Part shown: positions 18,008 to 28,061 of the stretch, in pieces
Layout: every line of letters begins with the position of its first letter
How positions within the stretch are numbered: the stretch's first letter is position 1
DNA from: Paenibacillus tepidiphilus
Lineage (GTDB): Bacteria; Bacillota; Bacilli; Paenibacillales; Paenibacillaceae
Assembly (NCBI RefSeq): GCF_008635795.1
Contig: NZ_VWRQ01000005.1
Location: forward strand, 62,001-126,000
Length of the DNA stretch: 64,000 bases
Reading direction: 5' to 3'
The notes under the pieces: model-generated
Told to the model about the DNA's origin: nothing
Database searches by the model: none
The model's input: the letters and a program-made list of their open reading frames with translations, nothing else
Translations under genes and position numbers: made by a program

Positions 18008-18040
18008 GTAAAGAGCCCGCGTCGGACGCGGGCTCTTTAC
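18008..18040. terminator. Perfect hairpin terminator, probably bidirectional
   Basis: GTAAAGAGCCCGCG pairs fully with CGCGGGCTCTTTAC across a 5-nt loop. It ends the sulfurtransferase transcript and, from the other side, would end a transcript passing through the 52-bp array. Confidence 0.9.
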
Positions 18041-18121
18041 ATTACTCTTTGTATTACTCTTTGTTTTACACTCTATTCTACTGCTCTATCCTATTAGAGG
18101 TGAATTAACCTTCGCAGTAGA

Positions 18122-18475
18122 ACATTGTGGTCGCTTTTTCATACACATTCGGCTCGTTTGCCCATACAACAACACATTGTGGTCGTTTTTTCATACACAT
18201 TTGGCCAATTAACCCATACAGCGGCACATTGTGGTCACTTTTTCATACACATTTGCCCCGTTTGCCCATGAAGCGGCTCATTGTGGTCGCTTTTTCATAC
18301 ACATTCGGCTCATACCCCCTTACAGTGGCACATTGTGGTCGCTTTTTCATACACGTTCGGCTCATATCCCCTTAAAGTGGCAAATTGTGGTGGCTTTTTC
18401 ATACACATTTGGCCCTTCTACCCACGCAGATGCACATTGCATACTGTAGTCGTTTTTTCGTACACATTTGCCCCC
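18122..18475. repeat. 52-bp direct repeat array 1 (seven units)
   Basis: Seven imperfect copies of a 52-bp unit; the conserved part is about 31 bp around TTGTGGTCGCTTTTTCATAC followed by ACATTYGG, and the remaining ~21 bp varies. GTGGTC copies start at 18129, 18181, 18233, 18285, 18337, 18389 and (GTAGTC) 18448: five exact 52-bp steps and one of 59. It fills the gap between the terminator at 18040 and the stop codon of the minus-strand gene at 18488. 52 is not a multiple of 3, so the units change reading frame and are not a protein repeat. The same family forms array 2. Confidence 0.93.
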
Positions 18476-18487
18476 GGTTACCCGTCC

Positions 18488-19171
18488 TCACACCAGATCC
18501 GGACTTTGGAGCGTGCCTATATACTCGTAATAAACAATTCGCTGAGATAAGCCTCTTGCCACTGGGCGGAATTTCCGCTTCTCCACCAGCATGCGGCAGT
18601 ATTTTATGACCGTCATATTGTGCAGCTCCAGCTCCCTCGCAGCCTCACTTGGACGAAGGACACGATGGTGACGGATCGCTGACCGCATGAGGTCACGTTC
18701 GATTTTGGAATAGGCTCGTTCAGCACTTCTATTCCCGGAATCTTCCGCCGACAAATAAGGATTCAGGCTGCTCCGCAGTGCGGAGAGGATAAAAGACGGA
18801 TTCTCTTTCAGCTCATCCAGTGAAATATAGAATATCGTGCAGTCCTGTGACTGTAGAAACAACCCCCGGTTCAGATCCATCCGGTATTTACTCCGGTCCG
18901 TGCCGTGCGAGCCAAAGTCCATGATCTCAAATGCAATACGCGAGGACCCAACCTGCCATAATAGATCCACAAAATAGGGTCTGCCCCGCCAATCCCTCAC
19001 TTCATATTCCGGGTGTAATCCTTGAAAATGTCCGGCAAGCGGCCACCACACCTGCTCGACAAACAAGCGGTTTCCGTAGCCATGACCGCGTCTCAGCGCA
19101 TCAAGCCGTTCTCCTTCCCTTCGTTTGAGATGATCGCCCAACCATTGATTATGTTCGCTCGTAAAACCCAT
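18488..19171 (-). CDS. PD-(D/E)XK nuclease-like protein with C-terminal helix-turn-helix
   Basis: 227 residues. The middle part (PYFVDLLWQVGSSRIAFEIMDFG, about residues 44-66) has the D-x(11)-E core of restriction-like folds, but the usual Lys after Glu is replaced (EIM), so catalysis is doubtful. The last ~60 residues look like a winged helix (RPSEAARELELHNMTVIKYCRMLVEK). Start ATG at 19171 follows GAGGGGACGGG; the longer frame upstream lacks a ribosome site. It is transcribed alone toward the 52-bp array, which starts a few bases after its stop. Function unknown: possibly a DNA-binding nuclease relative. Confidence 0.6.
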   Translation of the reverse strand: MGFTSEHNQWLGDHLKRREGERLDALRRGHGYGNRLFVEQVWWPLAGHFQGLHPEYEVRDWRGRPYFVDLLWQVGSSRIAFEIMDFGSHGTDRSKYRMDLNRGLFLQSQDCTIFYISLDELKENPSFILSALRSSLNPYLSAEDSGNRSAERAYSKIERDLMRSAIRHHRVLRPSEAARELELHNMTVIKYCRMLVEKRKFRPVARGLSQRIVYYEYIGTLQSPDLV

Positions 19172-21053
<1,882 letters not shown>

Positions 21054-21128
21054 ACCTGACTGAAGCACAAGGAACCTCCGTTTACGCCGGAAGCCGGCTT
21101 GGGGGCTGTGACAGAATGCCGGAAGGCA

Positions 21129-21148
21129 GGCTGCTCGCAGCCCTTTTT
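21129..21148 (+). terminator. Terminator after gdhA
   Basis: Stem GGCTG/CAGCC with CTCG loop followed by CTTTTT. Confidence 0.7.
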
Positions 21149-21266
21149 GAGTTATTCTGATGACAATCTGCACCAAATAATTGGACCCCTTTTTGAACCT
21201 TATGGGAACCGTTTGCCGTAATAGTGGGTAGACAAGCGTATTCTACCGAGGGGAGAAGCGATTTCT

Positions 21267-23534
21267 ATGGGTATAGCCTCCAAGTTGATACATAATTTCA
21301 AAGACCGCGATAACAACAAAATGCTGAACATCTGCCGGGACAAAACGAAGCGCATCAGAGAGCGGAATCTGGAGGCATGGGACGATGGCAGGCTTCAAGC
21401 GGAATCCTTCCGCCTGCAGCAAGAGGCACAATCGGGTACGCCACTGGATGAGCTGCTTGTCGATGCTTATGCGCTGGTCTGCGAGGCAGCGAAGAGAACG
21501 CTGGGATTACAGCCTTACGATGTCCAGATCATGGCTGCCATCGCTCTGCACGAGAGGTATTTAATCGAGCAGCATACCGGAGAAGGAAAGACGCTCTCGG
21601 CAGTTATGCCTGCTTATCTGAATGCGCTGGCCGGTAAAGGCGTTCATGTATTAACGTTCAACGATTATTTAGCAAACCGGGATGCGGAGTGGATGGGCCC
21701 GGTCTATCGTTTCCTCGGGTTAACGGTAAGTCCGGTTCAAGCGGGCATGAGCTTCTCCAGGAAGCGGGAAGCGTACGCTGCGGATATAACCTATGTCACG
21801 GCAAAAGAAGCGGGATTCGATTATTTGCGCGACACCATCGCACTTGATGTAGCCGATACCGTGCACCGCCCTTTCCACTACGTCATCGTCGACGAAGCCG
21901 ACTCCTTGCTGCTCGACGAAGCGCGGGTGCCGCTGGTCATCAGCGGTGATGCGGACTCTGCCATGAGCGACGGGATTCGTTTTGCAGAAGTGGTCCGGCA
22001 GCTCAATCAGGCAGAGCATTACGACTTCGACCAGTTCCAGCGGAACGTTTACTTGAATGAAGCTGGCGCTGCGCTGGCGGAGTCGCTGCTGGGATGCGGC
22101 AATTTGTACGATGTTCATAACAGTCATTTGCTGACGAACCTGAATTGCGCGCTGCATGTTGAAACGTTGTTAAGAAAAGACGTCGATTATATCGTCCGAA
22201 GCGGTAACATCAAGCTGATTGAAGAACATACCGGCCGCGTGGCGGAGAACAGGTATTTGCCGGAGGGACTGCAAGCCGCGCTTGCAGCCAAAGAAGGGCT
22301 GCACACCTTTGCCGGAGGGAGAATTCTCGGAACGATCACCATGCAGCATTTCATTAGCCTGTATCCGGAGATTTGCGGAATGACGGCTACGGCCCATGCT
22401 TCGGCGTCGGATTTCGCAGATATTTACGCGCTTCAGGTCGTGCGGATTCCGCCGAACCGGACGAATATACGAATCGACCACCCGCACCGGATTTACACCC
22501 ATAAAGAAGCTAAACTTAAGGCGCTTGTACAAGAAATCTCGTCCGTTCATAGGACGGGACGCCCGATTCTGATTGGTACGTCAAGCGTCGAGGAGTCGGA
22601 CAGGCTGGCGGAGGCACTGGTGGTTGCCGGGGTGCCCTGCCATGTGCTGAATGCGAAGCACGACGCTGAGGAGGCCGGGATCATCTCTAAAGCGGGAGAA
22701 ATCGGCGCCGTGACGGTATCGACGAATATGGCGGGACGCGGCGTCGACATTCGGCTCGGCGGCGGCAACGCCGCGCAGGCAGAAGTGGTATTCAAGCTGG
22801 GCGGGTTATACGTGATCGGTACACATGTGAACGAAAGCGTGCGGATCGACGACCAGCTGCGCGGGCGTTCCGGCCGCCAAGGCGATCCGGGCGCCTCCGT
22901 ATTTTACGTGAGCCTGGAGGATGAACTGCTGCTTCGGTTCGGTATATCTAACGCGGTTAGGGCTCCCAGGCAGGATGAGGCTCTGGAAGAGCCGGCACTC
23001 CGCAGTAAGATCATGCGTATCCAGCGAATCGTTATGGGCCAAAATTTCGATATCCATCAGGAACTGAACGGTTATTCGGATATGGTGGAGGATCAGAGGC
23101 GGATTGTATACGCAGAGCGGCTCCGAATCCTGAATGGCGAGCAGCCGCTGAGCCCCGCTGAGCAGCGGGTACGGCTTTTTTATATCGACGAGTTCTGGGC
23201 TGACCATCTGGCATACGTTTCTTACATTCGCGAGGGCATCCACTTGGAGAGCATTACCAGCCGTAATCCGATCGACGAATTTCATATGCAAATCACGCAA
23301 GCCTACGAGCAAATTCCGGCTAAAATCAATAGCGCATCGGAGACTATGCTCGCACGGCTCGGAGGCTCGAATGACCCTGCGGAGTGGGAAAAGCTCGGTC
23401 TGAAGAGCCCTGCTTCCACCCGGACCTATATAATTAACGATCAGTACATCCAGAATAAGCGCAGCTCATGGACCACAACGACCGTAATAGCTTATTATCT
23501 CAGTAGGATATTAAAGCCCGTACTCAGGCTGTAA
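21267..23534 (+). CDS. secA2: Accessory Sec translocase ATPase SecA2
   Basis: 755 residues, shorter than housekeeping SecA (about 840). It has a complete DEAD motor: Walker A HTGEGKTLS (about residue 102), TFNDYLANRDAEWM, DYLRD, Walker B IVDEADSLLLDEAR (about 208), GMTATA, and the second motor half with TNMAGRGVDIRLGGG and QLRGRSGRQGDPG (about 530). The preprotein cross-linking domain is present. The C-terminus ends soon after the scaffold and lacks the Cys-rich zinc tail of SecA1. The ATG follows GAGGGGAG. Standing alone with no accessory Sec partner nearby, it resembles the Bacillus-type SecA2 that exports S-layer or cell-wall proteins through the normal SecYEG (family knowledge). Confidence 0.9.
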   Translation: MGIASKLIHNFKDRDNNKMLNICRDKTKRIRERNLEAWDDGRLQAESFRLQQEAQSGTPLDELLVDAYALVCEAAKRTLGLQPYDVQIMAAIALHERYLIEQHTGEGKTLSAVMPAYLNALAGKGVHVLTFNDYLANRDAEWMGPVYRFLGLTVSPVQAGMSFSRKREAYAADITYVTAKEAGFDYLRDTIALDVADTVHRPFHYVIVDEADSLLLDEARVPLVISGDADSAMSDGIRFAEVVRQLNQAEHYDFDQFQRNVYLNEAGAALAESLLGCGNLYDVHNSHLLTNLNCALHVETLLRKDVDYIVRSGNIKLIEEHTGRVAENRYLPEGLQAALAAKEGLHTFAGGRILGTITMQHFISLYPEICGMTATAHASASDFADIYALQVVRIPPNRTNIRIDHPHRIYTHKEAKLKALVQEISSVHRTGRPILIGTSSVEESDRLAEALVVAGVPCHVLNAKHDAEEAGIISKAGEIGAVTVSTNMAGRGVDIRLGGGNAAQAEVVFKLGGLYVIGTHVNESVRIDDQLRGRSGRQGDPGASVFYVSLEDELLLRFGISNAVRAPRQDEALEEPALRSKIMRIQRIVMGQNFDIHQELNGYSDMVEDQRRIVYAERLRILNGEQPLSPAEQRVRLFYIDEFWADHLAYVSYIREGIHLESITSRNPIDEFHMQITQAYEQIPAKINSASETMLARLGGSNDPAEWEKLGLKSPASTRTYIINDQYIQNKRSSWTTTTVIAYYLSRILKPVLRL

Positions 23535-23599
23535 TTCAGGGTGATTAAATACGATCCGGTATAGCACCAGAACGAACAACAGCTGACTTTGCAACAAAA

Positions 23600-23640
23600 A
23601 ATACATCGCCGGTGCGTAATAGCAACTTGGCGATGTATTC
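23600..23640. terminator. Hairpin terminator between secA2 and the membrane protein gene
   Basis: AATACATCGCC (23600-23610) pairs with GGCGATGTATT (23629-23639). The T-run TTTTTT lies on the minus-strand side, so it mainly ends the minus-strand gene. Confidence 0.85.
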
Positions 23641-23655
23641 TCTTCGAGCGGATAT

Positions 23656-24384
23656 TTAATTTTGAACGGAATACGGCTCTGCTTCATCATAAGCTACGAA
23701 CAGCAATCTGCGCTGCATATCCATAAGCCCGCGAATCGCAACATTTCCGATCAAGCCTACGACGACCCCTGCTACAACATAAGCAATATATTGCTCCGTT
23801 TGTGTCCAGTCGATATGGAACAGGGCAAATACACTGTTCTCCAGAATATTCAGATCCATCGTTTGCAGAAAAATCTGATGAAGCACAGGCAGTGCAATCA
23901 GACCCAGTGAAGCGGCTACCAGCGTAAGGGTCAGGGAAAAGAAAACGATGCTGGTTACGAACCGGCCAAGGATCAGCATAGCGTTACGTACAAACTGCTC
24001 AGCCTGAAAGCCCAGCTTCATCCGTTGCCAGAAGCCTGCTCCCTCCACCTGTGTATAGACTCTGTACTCTTCAGGGCGCCCCGGGATATCGAGGAGTGAT
24101 CTTACCAGGTCTTGCTCAAACCGTACGATGTAATCCATTCCCTTAGCTACGGCAAAAAACAGCGGAATGCCAATGAACACCGGGGTTAATCCAATGGACA
24201 GCGTCAGCCCTGCAACCATGAACACGAAATAAATGATCGTGACCGGCAAAGAAATGATAAAATACAAAAGGCTGCGGTACATCTTGGGACTGGTTCGGCG
24301 TTTGCGCGGTTTGGACTGTGATTCTGCAGAATTCCGCAAGGAATCCGGCACTCCAATCGGCATGGCATACATTTCCTTATTCAT
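23656..24384 (-). CDS. Four-helix membrane protein with putative sensor domain (PF13796-like)
   Basis: 242 residues. A charged N-terminal tail of ~35 residues is followed by two close helices (about 38-80), a soluble middle part (FEQDLVRSLLDIPGRPEE...), and two further helices pairs (about 130-165 and 195-220). This layout resembles the 'putative sensor' domain that precedes histidine kinases in actinobacteria and occurs alone in Paenibacillus; the match is from memory and moderate. The ATG at 24384 follows AGGAAGG by 9 nt, preferred to the TTG at 24414. No kinase is adjacent. Confidence 0.6.
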   Translation of the reverse strand: MNKEMYAMPIGVPDSLRNSAESQSKPRKRRTSPKMYRSLLYFIISLPVTIIYFVFMVAGLTLSIGLTPVFIGIPLFFAVAKGMDYIVRFEQDLVRSLLDIPGRPEEYRVYTQVEGAGFWQRMKLGFQAEQFVRNAMLILGRFVTSIVFFSLTLTLVAASLGLIALPVLHQIFLQTMDLNILENSVFALFHIDWTQTEQYIAYVVAGVVVGLIGNVAIRGLMDMQRRLLFVAYDEAEPYSVQN

Positions 24385-24560
24385 ATGAATGAACCTTCCT
24401 CTCACTTTTTTCAATTAATCAACATTATACGTGGCTGAGAGAAGGCTCAAAACCGTCTTGCGACCGGAGTCTACCCAGACCAAAGGCCAGCATTCATTAG
24501 GAAGGGCAAACCCCTTACGGGACCTTTTACTTCACTTAAGACAACATGGAGGATTGTTTT

Positions 24561-25832
24561 ATGGCAAAATCGTTCTTCCCGCGGCTGCAGGGAAACAGCC
24601 GCGGCTGCCTGGCCTTTGAGCCCTTTTTCCTGATTCCGTTCAGCATGTTCTCCACCTATGCCACTCTGTACATGTACGAGCTCGGTCTGACGGAGGTGAA
24701 CATCGGCTGGATCACCACCATTGGTCTGATTGTGCAGGTGGTCTCATCCTTGCTCAGCGGATATTTAACCGACCGGCTGGGACGCAAGCGGGCCATTTTA
24801 TTCTTCGACCTGCTGAGCTGGAGCCTGGCCACCTTACTGTGGGCCTTCTCACAGAACCTGTGGTTCTTCGTGGCGGCCGCGATAATCAACGGCTTCCAGC
24901 GTGTCCCGCATGTCGCTTTCTACTGCCTGATTGTTGAAGACACCCGGCCCAATGACCGGACATATGTATTCACATTGCTGCAGATCATCAGTGTCATCGG
25001 CGGATTATTCGCACCGCTGGGCGGCCTGCTGGTGAGTCATTATGGAATGGTCCAGGGCATGAGGATCATGTATGTCCTCGCCTTTCTGTTCATGACCTTC
25101 CAGTTCGTAGGCCGACATCTAACGACCCGCGAGACCGAAGCAGGAATCAAGAAACGTCAGGAGACACGTGAGCTGGGCCTCAAGCAAATTACGGTCGAAT
25201 ATGGCGGTGCTTTCCGTGACCTGTGGGCGGACAGCAATCTGCTGCTGATCTTTGCCGTATACATCCTGTTCAACTTTCAGGCTACGCTGAAGACAACCTA
25301 TCTGTCGCTATATCTGGCGGATTACCTGCATCTGGACAGCGGTATCATCTCCCTGTTCCCGGCCGTCTCTTCCGTAATCATGCTGCTGACGCTTTGGCTG
25401 CTGATGCCCAAGATTTCCGAGCAGAGTGCCAACCGCTCCATGATGGCGGGCTTCGCACTCTCCGCTTTGTCTAATGTAATGCTGGTTGTGTACCCATCAA
25501 GCAGCCTTCTCTGGATCGGGCTCAGCACGATTCTGGCAGCGGTGGGACTAATGATCAGCTCGCCGTATCTGGAAGCTGCCGTGCAGAATGCCATCGACGA
25601 TGATAAACGGGCCAAGGTATTCTCCATGCTGTCTGTGCTGATTCTGCTGTTCACAGCTCCTGCGGGCATTATCGGAGGCTGGGCGTACAAGCTGGACCCG
25701 CGGATTCCCCTATGGCTGGTAACAGCAGCATTCGCCGTCTCTTATCTGCTGCTTCATCTTTACCGCAGACGCAGTAACAGGAAGGGGAGCATCCCGCGAC
25801 AACCTGAGCGCGGGATAGAGCAAGACTCTTAG
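24561..25832 (+). CDS. Major facilitator superfamily transporter
   Basis: 423 residues with 12 predicted helices. The helix 2-3 loop carries the MFS motif as DRLGRKRAILF (about residues 71-81), and the second half begins with a long polar loop (about 195-225). The start ATG at 24561 is placed by GGAGG 8 nt upstream. It is a drug/sugar exporter-like member; the substrate is not inferable. Its transcript ends at a hairpin formed by the left end of the IS relic. Confidence 0.9.
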   Translation: MAKSFFPRLQGNSRGCLAFEPFFLIPFSMFSTYATLYMYELGLTEVNIGWITTIGLIVQVVSSLLSGYLTDRLGRKRAILFFDLLSWSLATLLWAFSQNLWFFVAAAIINGFQRVPHVAFYCLIVEDTRPNDRTYVFTLLQIISVIGGLFAPLGGLLVSHYGMVQGMRIMYVLAFLFMTFQFVGRHLTTRETEAGIKKRQETRELGLKQITVEYGGAFRDLWADSNLLLIFAVYILFNFQATLKTTYLSLYLADYLHLDSGIISLFPAVSSVIMLLTLWLLMPKISEQSANRSMMAGFALSALSNVMLVVYPSSSLLWIGLSTILAAVGLMISSPYLEAAVQNAIDDDKRAKVFSMLSVLILLFTAPAGIIGGWAYKLDPRIPLWLVTAAFAVSYLLLHLYRRRSNRKGSIPRQPERGIEQDS

Positions 25833-25863
25833 GAGTCATGTGAAGCTTCAGAGATACAATTGG

Positions 25864-25903
25864 GGCTGTCCCAAAATCCATGAAATGGCTGCTTGGGACA
25901 GCC
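25864..25903 (+). terminator. Hairpin inside the IS left end, terminator for the MFS gene
   Basis: GGCTGTCCCAA (25864-25874) pairs exactly with TTGGGACAGCC (25893-25903), followed by TTGTT. The second arm is an extra internal copy of the element's end. Confidence 0.7.
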
Positions 25904-26084
25904 TTGTTCATTTAGTAAGTATCAACGTTATCGCTTAGGTGGACGCTCCGCAAACGGACCGTTGTTCCAATCGCTGTTGTGCCCAGATTTTTTTCATTCC
26001 CCTAAGCGGTGAAAATCCGGGCACAAAGGCGACCGCTGACGCTTTTCCACAATCGTTCCGTCCGCTCCGCTGTTTAAGCGGGAT

Positions 26085-26486
26085 TTGTCACTTCCATCTA
26101 AAAAACAAACACAGAAATCGCCCGTTTTGGGAAAATGGTGGTACCGCCCAGCCATTCCCAAAGGAGCCATTTCTTTGTACAGCCCACTTAAAGAACGGTG
26201 CACAAAGACAGCTGGAGACCGGGAAATTATCGTGAGCTTAGAACGATTGCGGTTCCAGATACAAGCCAGGGAACTCCTGCAGAGCGAGGAAGGGTAAATC
26301 TTGGCAGTGCGACGCATGACGGAGCCTGAAAGTGTATTCGGACAAATGAAAAACAACCGGGGCTTCCGGCGGTTTCTGTTTCGAGGGATAGGGAAAGTCA
26401 CCTTAGAAGTCGGATGTCTTTCCCTTGCCCACAATCTTATAAAACAAACTGCAGTAGAGCCATTTTTTCTTAATGAGCTGTCTTAG
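26085..26486 (+). pseudogene. IS1182-family transposase, C-terminal remnant
   Basis: Frame 26085-26297 ends in PLKERCTKTAGDRE...LLQSEEG, then a TAA, and the same frame continues from 26301 with VRRMTEPESVFGQMKNNRGF RRFLFRG...LSLAHNL. These are the conserved Cys-region and final segment of IS1182-type transposases, joined in other elements without a stop. So it is a truncated pseudogene with a nonsense codon at 26295-26297 and no N-terminal catalytic region. Confidence 0.85.
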
Positions 26487-26560
26487 GTAGAATGAAGGCT
26501 CTTTTGGGACAGCCCCTTTTCCCCATCTAGTGCGTTCCTCCGGGTTCATACCATTGGCTG

Positions 26561-26932
26561 CTAGAGCAAACGGTAGCCCGCAGGCAGTCTGCCGCTGCGC
26601 TGAATGGCTAGGACCTGCACGGGAGTCAGCCGCTGGTTGGTGGCAATCAGCGATTCCACATCGCCTCTGCGCAGAATGTCGTCCAGTTCACGGATACTGC
26701 GGTTACCCCGCAAAATTACGAAGCGATCGCGGAAGCCGGAACGGTCGAACAATACCAGTGTTGCGTTTGGATTGGTTGAGAAAAAGCGCAGGCTTTCGAT
26801 GCCTGTAAGCACGGCATCCACATCGGCGATGCCCAGATTCCCGCGGAACGTTCTGCGGAGCCCGCGGAAATTCTCCTCGCTAAACACTCTTAATCGGGGA
26901 TACAATACCGTCGTTTTTTGTTTTACAACCAT
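26561..26932 (-). CDS. Beta/gamma-crystallin-like protein, copy 2
   Basis: 123 residues, clearly paralogous to the protein at 6040-6408. It has the same two Greek-key-like repeats (VFSEENFRGLRRTFRGNLG near 16-34 and LFDRSGFRDRFVILRGNRS near 62-80) and the same C-terminal tail ending LPAGYRLL. In the second repeat the Gly after the second aromatic is replaced by Asp (FRD for FRG). ATG at 26932 follows GGAGGGG. It lies alone beside the IS relic. Function unknown. Confidence 0.78.
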   Translation of the reverse strand: MVVKQKTTVLYPRLRVFSEENFRGLRRTFRGNLGIADVDAVLTGIESLRFFSTNPNATLVLFDRSGFRDRFVILRGNRSIRELDDILRRGDVESLIATNQRLTPVQVLAIQRSGRLPAGYRLL

Positions 26933-27055
26933 CGTTAACCCCTCCATATTGGATTGACTCATCGTTTAGGGCAACCCGTCTTTTATAGCATATGCTGCCA
27001 AGGATTATGTGCTAGGATTGCAGTCTATGAGGGAAAGATTAATTTGGGGATGGAC

Positions 27056-27103
27056 TTGTCCATTTCCTGCGCATCCCCTACAATGATATTGATTATCATT
27101 ATT
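27056..27103 (+). promoter_or_regulatory. Fur-controlled promoter of the alpha/beta hydrolase gene
   Basis: -35 TTGTCC (27056-27061), 17 nt, -10 TACAAT (27079-27084). A 19-bp Fur box, GATATTGATTATCATTATT (27085-27103), begins right after the -10. It matches the consensus GATAATGATTATCATTATC at 17 of 19 positions. Iron-dependent repression is expected. Confidence 0.82.
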
Positions 27104-27125
27104 AAATGACGGGTGGAATAGGACA

Positions 27126-27989
27126 ATGCCAGAGACGATGCCCAAGCAACTACATACATATGGCCACAGCCGTTATATGCAGACCGCAGACGGGCGCAGG
27201 CTCCATTATATGGAGCAAGGCGCCGGTACCCTAACCGTTGTGTTCGAATCGGGCATGGGCGCGTCCCGCTCCGTATGGGGGCTGGTGCAGCCGCATGTCG
27301 CCGAACATACGCGGGCCGTTGTCTACGACCGGGCCGGCATGGGCCGCAGCGAGCCGGACCGGGAGCCGCGAACACTGGCCAGAATCGCCGGCGATCTGTC
27401 GCAGCTGCTGGATCATCTGGGGCCAGGCCCCTTCGTCCTCGTCGGCCATAGCTGGGGCGGGCCGATTATCCGTACGGCCGCGGCCATGAATACCGGACGT
27501 CTACGCGGGCTGGTGCTGGTCGATCCGACAGACGAGCATTGCGGAATGTATTTCGAGGAGTCCTCCGCCAAACATTACGGCAGGATGGATACTATCCTTC
27601 CGCTCATGACCCGGACCGGCCTGTACAGGCTGCTGGGCAGCAGGCCGGGGAAGGTCCAGCCTGCGGATGTATATAAGGAGCACCGCCGTGAGGACTTCAC
27701 GATGCAATCCGCCAGAACCATGCTGGCCGAAGGACAGGCTTTTGTCGAGGATTTAAGAACGCTTCGCGGCAGTCCCCTCAACCTGGGAGACACTGAGGTG
27801 TGCATCGTCTCCGGAACGTTAATGTCCGGATCAGAAAAGAACTACCGCCCGGCGCTTCACGCTGCCCACCGGCAATCGGCAGCTCTTCTGGAGACCAGCC
27901 GCCTGGTGGAAGCCCCGAAATCCGGGCATATGATTATGTATTCGGAGCCTCAACTAATCGTTAACGAAATTATCCGGATGCTGGTCTAA
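27126..27989 (+). CDS. Alpha/beta hydrolase, Fur-regulated
   Basis: 287 residues in the alpha/beta hydrolase fold. The nucleophile elbow is GHSWGG (Ser about 103), preceded by the oxyanion-side strand FESGMGASRSVW and the VYDRAGMGRSEP loop. A late His in KSGHMIMY (about 266) is a good catalytic candidate, with Asp in LVDPTDEH (about 133) or later as the acid. ATG at 27126 with a weak AGGAC; a second ATG lies at residue 6. Control by a Fur box suggests an iron-related role, such as hydrolysis of a siderophore ester, but no siderophore genes are adjacent. Confidence 0.82.
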   Translation: MPETMPKQLHTYGHSRYMQTADGRRLHYMEQGAGTLTVVFESGMGASRSVWGLVQPHVAEHTRAVVYDRAGMGRSEPDREPRTLARIAGDLSQLLDHLGPGPFVLVGHSWGGPIIRTAAAMNTGRLRGLVLVDPTDEHCGMYFEESSAKHYGRMDTILPLMTRTGLYRLLGSRPGKVQPADVYKEHRREDFTMQSARTMLAEGQAFVEDLRTLRGSPLNLGDTEVCIVSGTLMSGSEKNYRPALHAAHRQSAALLETSRLVEAPKSGHMIMYSEPQLIVNEIIRMLV

Positions 27990-28008
27990 AGCCGGCTGCA
28001 GAAATAAC

Positions 28009-28055
28009 AAGGAGCTGTTCCAGCCTGCCAGTAATGGCTCTTGGAACAGCTCCTT
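28009..28055. terminator. Bidirectional terminator
   Basis: AAGGAGCTGTTCCA (28009-28022) pairs with TGGAACAGCTCCTT (28042-28055) between two convergent genes. Confidence 0.88.
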
Positions 28056-28061
28056 ATATGG

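Larger units (their letters stand above)
25862..26516. mobile_element. Decayed IS1182-like insertion element (655 bp)
   Basis: Bounded by perfect 15-bp inverted repeats GGGGCTGTCCCAAAA (25862-25876) and its complement (26502-26516), the typical end of several IS1182-like elements. Intact elements are about 1.6-1.8 kb, so two-thirds is missing. Only the C-terminal part of the transposase remains, with a stop in frame. No clear target duplication is visible at the borders (AATT against TTTT), so either it has decayed or the deletion removed it. It cannot move by itself. Confidence 0.85.

Noticed and set aside
18122..18475. CRISPR-like array
   Set aside because: The 52-bp step with a ~31-bp constant and ~21-bp variable part looks similar. 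However, the constant part diverges between units, the variable parts are related to each other, the second array has 23- and 73-bp steps, and no cas genes are present.
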